A stretch of 7,419 nt of DNA, from the NCBI GenBank assembly GCA_021804455.1, contig JAJZHT010000055.1, positions 1 through 7,419 of the forward strand, written 5' to 3'. The notes beneath the pieces are model-generated. The model saw only the letters and a list, made by a program, of their open reading frames with translations. It searched no databases and was not told the DNA's origin. Both the position numbers and the translations under genes were made by a program. Within the stretch, counting starts at the first letter, position 1. Each line of letters starts with the position of its first letter. This document shows positions 1 through 5,614 of the stretch, piece after piece. This DNA is from Pseudomonadota bacterium. Lineage in GTDB: Bacteria; Pseudomonadota; Alphaproteobacteria; Paracaedibacterales; CAIULA01.

Positions 1-245
1 AGAGGAAAAGAAGGCATCGGTGTTAAAACACCAAAGGCTGCAATGGTGGCTACCAAGACCATGGGGTTCATCAGACTGGAACACATTCCAAAAGGTAAAA
101 CGTTTAAAAAAGGCAAATGATCCATCATGGTCGCTGCTGGCATGGAAACCGTTATGTCAAAATTAATCGGTAACACCAAAAGGTTGGCAGGGGCCATTCC
201 CATACTGCACTGCATCATGGCGTTACAGGTGGTTTGCATACCCAT
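1..245 (-). CDS. PAAR-like (DUF4280-type) T6SS spike-tip protein, partial at left edge
   Basis: The first 81 codons are visible; the 3' end lies beyond the window. The translation begins MGMQTTCNAMMQCSMGMAP and carries the stretches MDHLPFLNVLPFGMCSS and GVLTPMPSFP. I recognise these from memory as the pattern of DUF4280/PAAR-like proteins: N-terminal Cys/Ser-Gly motif, D-x-x-P-x-x-N-V-x-P-F-G-M-C, then L-T-P-M-P. Proteins of this kind are thought to cap the VgrG trimer and sharpen the T6SS needle, sometimes carrying a C-terminal effector. The start at 245 follows the stop of the MORN-repeat gene by 3 nt and has an AAAGGA Shine-Dalgarno at 253-258 with 7-nt spacing; a second in-frame ATG at 239 is less well placed. 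The visible part is strikingly methionine-rich (13 of 81 residues). Cysteines are at 7, 13 and 55. Whether a toxin domain follows cannot be seen. The coupling to vgrG supports the T6SS reading. Confidence 0.75.
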   Translation of the reverse strand, partial: MGMQTTCNAMMQCSMGMAPANLLVLPINFDITVSMPAATMMDHLPFLNVLPFGMCSSLMNPMVLVATIAAFGVLTPMPSFP

Positions 246-248
246 GGT

Positions 249-977
249 TTAGTCCTTTCGATTCTTGTTGGCCGGGTCGGTGATAGGTTTTCCTTTTTTA
301 TTCAATTGTATTGGATGATTCAGGGCTTTCCCCTTCTCATAGGGGGTGCGTTGCAGCAATTCTCCCGTGGAATAAAAAAGATCCTGGTTTTTTGTCAACA
401 GTCCCTTTTCATAAACTTCTGTCTGACAAAGGCCTCCCCCTTGTGATTTGGGGAAATAGGTTGTGCAAGGACCATGGCGCAACCCTTCCTTGTAAACAGC
501 TTTTTGACACACATCGCCCTTTTCATCATAAAAAATAAAATCCCCTTCTAGTTTCCCTTGTTTAAGGGTTCCTTCAAAGCATTTAACGCCATTAGGGTAA
601 AAACTGACAATCGGCCCCTGTAAAACATCATCTTGATAAACAAAAGTCATTTCAGTTGTTTGATTAGAAAAGTAAGAAGAAGCCGGTCCTTGCAAGCAAT
701 CTTGTTGATAGGTTACGCGGTGTGTTAAGGTTCCTTCTTTATCATAAATCAGGGTTTCACCCTGTTTTTGACCCTTTTCATAACAACTTACCAAATGACC
801 TGATCCATGGTACATCTCATAAATTCCTTCTTCAGGAGGGCCCTGAACAGGTTGTCCTTTTTGCACGATATTGAAACTTCCACGGTCTATGTCCTGTTCT
901 TCTGTCGTTACTTTCTCTTCTTGGTCGCTTAAAGGGGAAATTTCCTCGGTTTTTTCTAAAAACTCTTCTGCTTTCAT
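249..977 (-). CDS. MORN_2/YwqK-like repeat protein in the T6SS spike operon
   Basis: A 242-residue protein with no signal peptide or membrane segment. The first 35 residues are acidic and probably disordered. Residues 51-220 then form about seven repeats of 22-27 residues, starting near 51, 73, 97, 121, 145, 169 and 196. Each has the pattern G-x4-Y-x3-G-x7-Y-x2-G-x-x-x, as in GETLIYDKEG and GPIVSFYPNG. This is the MORN-variant (MORN_2) repeat found in proteins annotated as YwqK-family antitoxins. Such repeats form extended beta-sheet scaffolds that bind proteins; no catalytic motif is apparent. The gene starts 12 nt after vgrG, with an AGAGG Shine-Dalgarno (987-991) overlapping the vgrG stop, and ends 3 nt before the PAAR-like gene, so the three are probably co-transcribed. 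By position it could be an adaptor loading a cargo on the spike, an immunity protein, or the cargo itself. The repeat assignment is fairly sure; the role is inference. Confidence 0.8.
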   Translation of the reverse strand: MKAEEFLEKTEEISPLSDQEEKVTTEEQDIDRGSFNIVQKGQPVQGPPEEGIYEMYHGSGHLVSCYEKGQKQGETLIYDKEGTLTHRVTYQQDCLQGPASSYFSNQTTEMTFVYQDDVLQGPIVSFYPNGVKCFEGTLKQGKLEGDFIFYDEKGDVCQKAVYKEGLRHGPCTTYFPKSQGGGLCQTEVYEKGLLTKNQDLFYSTGELLQRTPYEKGKALNHPIQLNKKGKPITDPANKNRKD

Positions 978-989
978 TTTCGTTAGCCT

Positions 990-3185
990 CTAGTTAATTT
1001 TGGTTAGGGCACCCTTAACCATACAGATAGCCCCAGCCTCCAACTTGGCCATAAGATTGCCTTTAATCTCTGTCATCATTTTACCTTCAATATTAATCAT
1101 ATTGCCTTGATCTTTAATCATCATATCGGACTTTCGTTCGATGGTAAGGGATGCTTGCTGTTTAATCGACATGCTGGCTTTGCTTTCGATCGACATTTTG
1201 GCTTCTTCCTTAATGTTCATTCCGGCCGTTGACTGAATATTTTTTTGGGCATCAATTTTAATGTCCATCCCAGCCTTAAGGCTGATATTTTTGTCAGATT
1301 TTAAGGAAATGTCATCGGTGCTGATAATGTTGACTTTGCCAGTAACTTTAATGGTGACATTCCCCTGATCAAGGGTCAGTTGGTAATTACCCTGTTTAAG
1401 GGTGATTTTGTGATCCCCATGGGACAGGGTTAAAAGGCAGTCACCCTCGGTTAGGGTTGTTTTTTGATTCCCTTTTTTAATATCAATGAACTGATCTCCA
1501 TCCTTGATTTGCAGCAAATGGGTTGTTTTTTCACCGTTTTGAATTTCTTTTTTATGTCCCTTATGCAGGGTTAGGGTATCATCTCCCTTTAAAATATCTT
1601 CCGTTCGAGAATTCTCAATTTCTGTTTTCCAATCTTTTTGGGCGTGACAATAAATCTCTTCGTTATCTTTTTTATCCTCAAAACGGATCTCATTAAATCC
1701 ACCCCCTCCTTTGGATGTATTGGTTTTAAAGGTGCTTTTGGTGGGGCTTTCGGTGACATAATCAGGGGGGGTATGCTCACCATTATAAACACACCCGATG
1801 ACTAAGGGACGATCAGGATCACCTTCTAGGTATGTGACAACAACCTCCATTCCAATTCGGGGTATAACCAAGCCTCCCCATTGGGTACCGGCCCAATTTT
1901 GGGCGACGCGAATCCAACAAGAGCTTTTATCATCTTTTTTCCCATGTAAATCCCAATAAAACTGAACCTTGATACGACCATATTGATCACAGAAAATCTC
2001 CTCACCCGCAGGGCCCGTTACAACAGCTGTTTGATTACTGTAGATGCGTGGTTTGGGTGTAACACAAGCGGGTCGAAAGGGAATATGACTGGGGAAAGCC
2101 CAAAAAGTGTTCTCATAAACAGGAGTGGTATCTTGTATCAATTCTGTTTCAACAGAGGATCTCAAATCTTTTCGTGGTTGAAGGACGTGTTCCACACGAT
2201 AAAGAAGATAGTCGTGGTTAAAGTCAACCCTAGGGTGATCGGCTAGTTCAAACGTTTTGCCTGCTGAAAATTGAGACACGGTACTTTGACCACGGCATAA
2301 CTCCCCTGGCCATTCTAAAGCCTGAATTCGATAATTAGAAAGGGTTTCGCCTTGGTTTAATTTTTCAAAACGACCTGGATATTCGTAAATTCGTCCCCCC
2401 TTGCCGGCACCGGAAATCTTGGGTTGTAAAAGGGTGGTGGGGGTTAAGTAATTATAATCGACGGTTTGAAATTCTTTGGGAACGATTTGTTGTTGGCGTG
2501 CAAACTGATGGATAGTGTTTGTCAAAGATACTCCCATAGTATCACTGTTCAAAGACACAGGCTTGGTGCGGGCAGGTTTTGCGACCGTGTTATGATCGGC
2601 CAGCACCAATTGATGACCTGAGGAAGTATGCTTGAAAAAATAGAAAATTCCCTCTTCTTCCATCAAGCGTGCAATAAAATCAAAATGACTTTCTTGGTAT
2701 TGGACACAGTATTCCCGGACCGTTTGTCCACATTTAGAAACAAGATTTTCAATATTCGTGATTTTATGGTCTTTAAGAACCTCTGTAATAATATCAAGGG
2801 TCTTTTTATTTTGAAAAATTCGGTATTCTTGGCTGAATTTTAAAAGCCATAATTGGGGATAAACTAAAGCTTCATAAAAGGTTATGTTTTTTTTAAGGTC
2901 CCCATAGACCGTTTGTTTTTGTTCTATTTTGCCGATGATTCCACAAAAATATCGCGGTTCTTTAAGAGTGTTTGTTTGATCGTAAGAATGGAAAGTAACG
3001 GTTATTTCACTTCCTAAAAGTTTTGCCAAATCAAGAGAGGACGAAGGAGAATAAAGGTCCAATTGAAATTCAAAAAGGGTCGAGATTCCCTCAAACCCTT
3101 TCATTTGATGGATCAGGACTTTATCATCACCTAAAATTGTCTTGATCTTTAAAGGAAGGGATTGCTGCTGAAAAGGTAAATCCAC
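990..3185 (-). CDS. vgrG: Type VI secretion spike protein VgrG (TssI)
   Basis: A 731-residue VgrG, the trimeric spike ejected by the T6SS contractile tail. Residues 1-380 are the gp27-like base (FEFQLDLYSP near 38-47, SHFDFIARLMEEEGI at 166-180, then YEYPGRF). Residues 385-470 are the gp5-like OB fold, with the hallmarks DQYGRIKVQFYWD (400-412), CWIRVAQNWAGTQWGG (423-438) and GDPDRPLVIGCVYN (455-468). Residues about 500-731 are the needle: a 9-residue repeat block (572-616), then thirteen octads (625-728). The protein ends in GALTKIN, the usual end of an unextended VgrG, so there is no C-terminal effector domain. The start is GTG at 3183-3185. An in-frame TAA at 3204-3206 limits it, no other good start lies between, and the next ATG (codon 28) would remove part of the conserved N-terminus. 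The Shine-Dalgarno is weak or absent. It is the first gene of the leftward operon, and a candidate promoter lies at 3223-3250. Confidence 0.95.
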   Translation of the reverse strand: MDLPFQQQSLPLKIKTILGDDKVLIHQMKGFEGISTLFEFQLDLYSPSSSLDLAKLLGSEITVTFHSYDQTNTLKEPRYFCGIIGKIEQKQTVYGDLKKNITFYEALVYPQLWLLKFSQEYRIFQNKKTLDIITEVLKDHKITNIENLVSKCGQTVREYCVQYQESHFDFIARLMEEEGIFYFFKHTSSGHQLVLADHNTVAKPARTKPVSLNSDTMGVSLTNTIHQFARQQQIVPKEFQTVDYNYLTPTTLLQPKISGAGKGGRIYEYPGRFEKLNQGETLSNYRIQALEWPGELCRGQSTVSQFSAGKTFELADHPRVDFNHDYLLYRVEHVLQPRKDLRSSVETELIQDTTPVYENTFWAFPSHIPFRPACVTPKPRIYSNQTAVVTGPAGEEIFCDQYGRIKVQFYWDLHGKKDDKSSCWIRVAQNWAGTQWGGLVIPRIGMEVVVTYLEGDPDRPLVIGCVYNGEHTPPDYVTESPTKSTFKTNTSKGGGGFNEIRFEDKKDNEEIYCHAQKDWKTEIENSRTEDILKGDDTLTLHKGHKKEIQNGEKTTHLLQIKDGDQFIDIKKGNQKTTLTEGDCLLTLSHGDHKITLKQGNYQLTLDQGNVTIKVTGKVNIISTDDISLKSDKNISLKAGMDIKIDAQKNIQSTAGMNIKEEAKMSIESKASMSIKQQASLTIERKSDMMIKDQGNMINIEGKMMTEIKGNLMAKLEAGAICMVKGALTKIN
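1002..1313 (-). repeat. Thirteen octad repeats in the VgrG needle tip
   Basis: Codons 625-728 of vgrG encode thirteen consecutive 8-residue units, such as NISLKAGM, NIKEEAKM, SIESKASM and MIKDQGNM. Position 2 is isoleucine in the first nine units. Position 8 is methionine in eight of thirteen, and Leu or Ile in two more. Eight-residue periodicity is the signature of the gp5/VgrG triple-stranded beta-helix. The last four units lose the Ile-2 register (INIEGKMM, TEIKGNLM), consistent with a changing geometry toward the tip where the PAAR protein sits. The repeats are protein-level only; the DNA copies have diverged. Confidence 0.8.
1338..1472 (-). repeat. Five 9-residue repeats in the VgrG beta-helix
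   Basis: Codons 572-616 encode five tandem 9-residue units: GNQKTTLTE, GDCLLTLSH, GDHKITLKQ, GNYQLTLDQ and GNVTIKVTG. The consensus is G-(D/N)-x-x-x-T-L-x-x, with the last unit looser. Similar but less regular units precede it from codon 534. They form the part of the needle shaft just before the octad block. The change from a 9- to an 8-residue period near codon 617 suggests a change in twist or rise along the needle, which is inference. Confidence 0.7.
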
Positions 3186-3222
3186 TTTTAATCGTTTTTT
3201 AACTTATTTTATTCAAACTTAT

Positions 3223-3250
3223 ATTGTATTGTTTCTCCCCCGATTGTCGA
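3223..3250 (-). promoter_or_regulatory. Candidate sigma70-type promoter for the vgrG operon
   Basis: Reading leftward, TCGACA (3245-3250, five of six matches to the -35 consensus) is followed by a 16-nt spacer and TACAAT (3223-3228, five of six matches to -10). Transcription would begin near 3216, giving a leader of about 30 nt before the GTG start. The site lies in the 95-nt gap between vgrG and the divergent LOG gene. This is pattern matching only. No operator is evident, except that the GC-rich spacer is unlike the surrounding AT-rich DNA. Confidence 0.45.
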
Positions 3251-3280
3251 GAGGAAATAGGGTGAAAAGTTTGGGTATCT

Positions 3281-3829
3281 ATGAAAAAAATTAACTGTGT
3301 TGGCGTTTATTGCAGCACTTCCGACCGAATTGATCCTTTTTATTTTCAGGTTGCTGCAGAAATGGGCGCTTTGCTTGCCAAGCATAATCTTAAAATGGTT
3401 TATGGGGGTGGTAATTGGGGCCTTATGGGGGCCACGGCCAAGGCTGTTTTGGAAAATGGTGGTGAAGTCTTGGGATTTACGACCAGCTTGCTGGCAAAAA
3501 GTGAAGGGGTTTATCCCCATCTTAATCACCTGGAAGTTGTTGGTAGCATCCATACACGCAAAAAGAAAATGGAAAAAAACTCCGACGCTTTTATCATTTT
3601 ACCAGGGGGGTTTGGAACCTTGGACGAGTTTTTCGAGGTTTTAACGCTTCGTCAAATTCAGGTGCATAATAAATCTATCATTGTTGTTAATGCCCAGGGG
3701 TATTGGTCTCTTTTGAAAACCTTGTTTGATCATGTTATTGACCAGAATTTTGCTTTACCCCATCAACGGGATTTTGTGACCTTTGTTGAAACTCCTCAAC
3801 AAGCTTTACATGAATTGATTGGCGGTTGA
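3281..3829 (+). CDS. LOG-family protein (TIGR00730-type Rossmann fold nucleoside 5'-monophosphate phosphoribohydrolase)
   Basis: A 182-residue cytoplasmic protein of usual family length. The hallmarks are the N-terminal strand with C-S-T-S-D (11-15), VYGGGNWGLMGATAKAVLENGG (40-61, the nucleotide-binding glycine loop), a TRKKKM segment (92-97) supplying the conserved Arg and Lys, and PGGFGTLDE (108-116), the PGGxGTxxE motif that defines the family. Characterised members hydrolyse AMP or cytokinin riboside monophosphates to free base and ribose 5-phosphate; many bacterial copies serve in nucleotide turnover, so cytokinin production should not be assumed. The start ATG at 3281 is the first one after an in-frame TGA at 3263-3265. 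Its Shine-Dalgarno is poor (only GGG at 3273-3275); the better purine run at 3251-3262 is too far away. It is divergent from vgrG and lies 64 nt before aspC. Confidence 0.9.
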   Translation: MKKINCVGVYCSTSDRIDPFYFQVAAEMGALLAKHNLKMVYGGGNWGLMGATAKAVLENGGEVLGFTTSLLAKSEGVYPHLNHLEVVGSIHTRKKKMEKNSDAFIILPGGFGTLDEFFEVLTLRQIQVHNKSIIVVNAQGYWSLLKTLFDHVIDQNFALPHQRDFVTFVETPQQALHELIGG

Positions 3830-3853
3830 TCTTTCTAGAGGCTTGATTATAAT
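3826..3853 (+). promoter_or_regulatory. Candidate promoter for aspC, overlapping the LOG stop codon
   Basis: TTGATC (3826-3831) lies across the LOG stop codon and is followed by a 16-nt spacer and a perfect TATAAT (3848-3853). Transcription would start near 3860, leaving about 34 nt before the aspC ATG. The -10 box sits inside a perfect 12-bp palindrome, TGATTATAATCA (3844-3855), which might be a repressor half-site pair or chance. The site would allow aspC-mutT to be expressed apart from the upstream gene. It rests on consensus match alone. Confidence 0.4.
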
Positions 3854-3893
3854 CAGCCCCTGGATGCTTCTTTTAATGTTAAAGAAAGATAAA

Positions 3894-5114
3894 ATGTTTT
3901 CCTTAGCCAATCGTTTACGATCTATTCAACCTTCTCCTACGCTAGCTTTGAATGCCAGAGCCGCTGCTTTAAAAGCAGAAGGAGTTAACATTATTAATTT
4001 GGCAGCGGGTGAGCCAGATTTTGAAACGCCCGAGTGGATTCAAGAGGCTGCTGTTCAGGCAATGCGTCAGGGGTTAACGAAATATACCGCTGTGGATGGC
4101 CTTTCTTCTCTTAAAAAAGCCATTCAAAGAAAATTCCTTCGGGATAATCAGCTTGCCTATGAGTTGCAGGAGATTACGGTTGCCAATGGAGGAAAGCAAA
4201 TCCTGTTTAATGCCATGATGGCAACTTTAAACCCAGGAGACGAGGTTATTATTCCTTCACCCTATTGGGTTTCTTATCCCGATATTGTACGTATGTTTGA
4301 GGGAGTTGACCGTATGGTTCCCTGTGGTGAGGAAAGCCACTTTAAATTAACGCCTGCTCTCTTAGAAAAAGCTTTGACATCCCATACCAAGTGGCTGATT
4401 TTAAATTCTCCTTCTAATCCTACGGGTGCTGTGTATACCGTTCAGGAATTGAAAGATCTGGCTGAAGTCCTACGTCAACACCCTGATGTTTGGATTCTCA
4501 GTGACGATATTTATGAACATTTGGTTTATGACCAAGCCTCCTTTACCAATATTATTCAGGTTGATGCAAGCTTAAAATCTAGAACGCTTATTTTGAATGG
4601 AGTTTCCAAATCCTATTCTATGACAGGATGGCGTATTGGTTATGGGGCAGGGCCTGAACGACTGATTAAAGCTATGAACCTTATCCAATCCCAAAGCACC
4701 TCGAATGCTTGTTCCATTGCCCAAGGGGCTGCCATAGAGGCCCTTAACGGTCCCCAAGGCTTTTTGAAAGAATGGCAAAAAGTTTTTGCAGAAAGACGGG
4801 ATATTACCCTTAAGGCCCTAAATCGTATCGAAGGTCTTCATGGTATTCGTCCAGGAGGAGCCTTTTATTTGTATATAAACTGTGGGGGTGTTCTTGGAAG
4901 AAAGACACCTAGCGGACAGATTCTGGAGACGGATAACCAATTTTGTCAATATTTGTTGGAATCCGCACGGGTTACTGTTGTCAGTGGCGATGCCTTTGGT
5001 CTTTCACCCTATTTTCGCTTGTCTTATGCGACTTCCCTTCCTTTGTTAGAGGAGGCTTGTTGCCGGATTGGCCAGGCCGTTTCTCAACTAGAGTCTGGTG
5101 ATCATGGGGTCTAA
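3894..5114 (+). CDS. aspC: Class I pyridoxal-phosphate aspartate aminotransferase
   Basis: A 406-residue cytoplasmic enzyme, fold type I, subgroup I-gamma style. It interconverts aspartate plus 2-oxoglutarate with oxaloacetate plus glutamate; close relatives also accept prephenate or aromatic substrates. Visible hallmarks are AAGEPDFETP near 37-46, TKYTAVDG (62-69), GGKQ, PSPYWVSYP, NSPSNPTG with the PLP-contacting Asn175, SDDIYEH with Asp204 binding the pyridine nitrogen, the Schiff-base Lys239 in SKSYSMTGWRIGYG, and Arg375 in FRLSYA binding the substrate carboxylate. The reading frame is open upstream to a TTG at 3819, but the added 25 residues overlap the LOG gene and are hydrophobic and atypical. 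Family proteins begin with a segment like MFSLANRLRSIQPSPT, so ATG 3894 is chosen. Its Shine-Dalgarno is a weak AAAGAAAGA run. The gene overlaps mutT by 11 nt, implying co-transcription and probably translational coupling. Confidence 0.93.
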   Translation: MFSLANRLRSIQPSPTLALNARAAALKAEGVNIINLAAGEPDFETPEWIQEAAVQAMRQGLTKYTAVDGLSSLKKAIQRKFLRDNQLAYELQEITVANGGKQILFNAMMATLNPGDEVIIPSPYWVSYPDIVRMFEGVDRMVPCGEESHFKLTPALLEKALTSHTKWLILNSPSNPTGAVYTVQELKDLAEVLRQHPDVWILSDDIYEHLVYDQASFTNIIQVDASLKSRTLILNGVSKSYSMTGWRIGYGAGPERLIKAMNLIQSQSTSNACSIAQGAAIEALNGPQGFLKEWQKVFAERRDITLKALNRIEGLHGIRPGGAFYLYINCGGVLGRKTPSGQILETDNQFCQYLLESARVTVVSGDAFGLSPYFRLSYATSLPLLEEACCRIGQAVSQLESGDHGV

Positions 5115-5499
5115 AATCGTATGGGTGGTGGCCGCTGTTTTACAAAAATCAACAGGCGAAGTTTTAGTGGTACAGCGTCCTCCCCACCGTTCGATGGCAG
5201 GCTTGTGGGAGTTTCCTGGTGGAAAAATAGAATCTTATGAAACTCCAGAGCAAGCCCTTGTTCGGGAACTGCATGAAGAGTTAGGACTATCAGTCGATTG
5301 TAAAGATCTTGTCCCCTTGACCTTCGTTTCCCACACCTATTCTGATTTTCATTTGGTGATGCTGGTTTACCGATGTCAGACTTGGAAAGGACGGATCGTC
5401 CTAAAAGAAAACCAAGCGGACTATGCGTGGACTTTTGCCAAAGATTTAATAACCTTTCCGATGCCTCCGGCTGACCTTCCTATCTTGGAACTTTTGTAA
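5104..5499 (+). CDS. mutT: MutT-type Nudix hydrolase, probable 8-oxo-dGTP diphosphatase
   Basis: A 131-residue protein, close to the 129 residues of E. coli MutT. The complete Nudix box, G-x5-E-x7-R-E-L-H-E-E-L-G-L, occupies residues 40-62, preceded by LWEFPGGKIE and the substrate-side segment VVQRPPHRSMAG. These fit an enzyme that hydrolyses oxidised dGTP to the monophosphate and prevents A:T to C:G transversions. The PPADLPILELL ending also resembles the MutT end. ATG 5104 is preferred, with an AGAG at 5090-5093 and 10-nt spacing; an in-frame GTG at 5098 would give 133 residues but leaves only 4 nt to that site. The gene overlaps aspC, so it is the last gene of that unit. Related pyrophosphohydrolases of other dNTPs share the box, so the exact substrate is inferred. 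Confidence 0.88.
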   Translation: MGSKIVWVVAAVLQKSTGEVLVVQRPPHRSMAGLWEFPGGKIESYETPEQALVRELHEELGLSVDCKDLVPLTFVSHTYSDFHLVMLVYRCQTWKGRIVLKENQADYAWTFAKDLITFPMPPADLPILELL

Positions 5500-5529
5500 A
5501 AGGCAATACTGTAGACTGGTTTCAAAGAT

Positions 5530-5612
5530 TTTTTGACTCCATTAAATTTTTATTAATCATTTTGTTGAATACTACAAAAGATGAGTCAAAAATTTAAAAT
5601 TTCGGAGTATTC
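5530..5612 (+). promoter_or_regulatory. AT-rich leader of the cysteine-rich gene with two interleaved inverted repeats
   Basis: TTTTTGACTC (5530-5539) and GAGTCAAAAA (5583-5592) are a perfect 10-bp inverted repeat with a 43-nt gap; the arm centres are 53 bp apart. A second pair, GAATACT (5567-5573) and AGTATTC (5606-5612), is a perfect 7-bp inverted repeat whose right arm lies between the GGAG Shine-Dalgarno (5604-5607) and the ATG and overlaps the GGAG by two bases. The pairs interleave, so as RNA they would compete or form a pseudoknot. A possible promoter uses TTGACT (5533-5538) as -35 and AATCAT (5555-5560) as a weak -10, placing one arm on the -35. If so, the RNA would start near 5567, only the second hairpin could form in it, and the first pair would act as DNA operator arms. 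Confidence 0.35.
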
Positions 5613-5614
5613 TT

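Noticed and set aside
234..538. Plus-strand open frames opposite the MORN-repeat gene
   Set aside because: They are antisense to a well-supported repeat protein, lack family-like motifs and have no good ribosome site.
3201..3228. Plus-strand promoter for the LOG gene (TTAACT, 15-nt spacer, TATATT)
   Set aside because: Poor -35 and short spacer in AT-rich DNA; could not be told from chance.
3209..3553. Minus-strand frame of 114 codons across the vgrG-LOG gap and the LOG gene
   Set aside because: It lies opposite the conserved LOG motifs and would cover the divergent promoter region; no recognisable protein features.
3870..3890. Hairpin CTTCTTTTAA / TTAAAGAAAG just before aspC
   Set aside because: Only 8 of 10 positions pair, nearly all A:T, with a 2-nt loop; unlikely to be stable.
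3819..3893. Upstream extension of aspC from TTG at 3819, adding 25 residues
   Set aside because: It overlaps the LOG end, includes the candidate promoter, and gives an N-terminus unlike the family.
5491..5534. Possible intrinsic terminator after mutT (CTTTTG ... CAAAG followed by a T run)
   Set aside because: The pairing is short, AT-rich and imperfect with a long loop; not enough to call.
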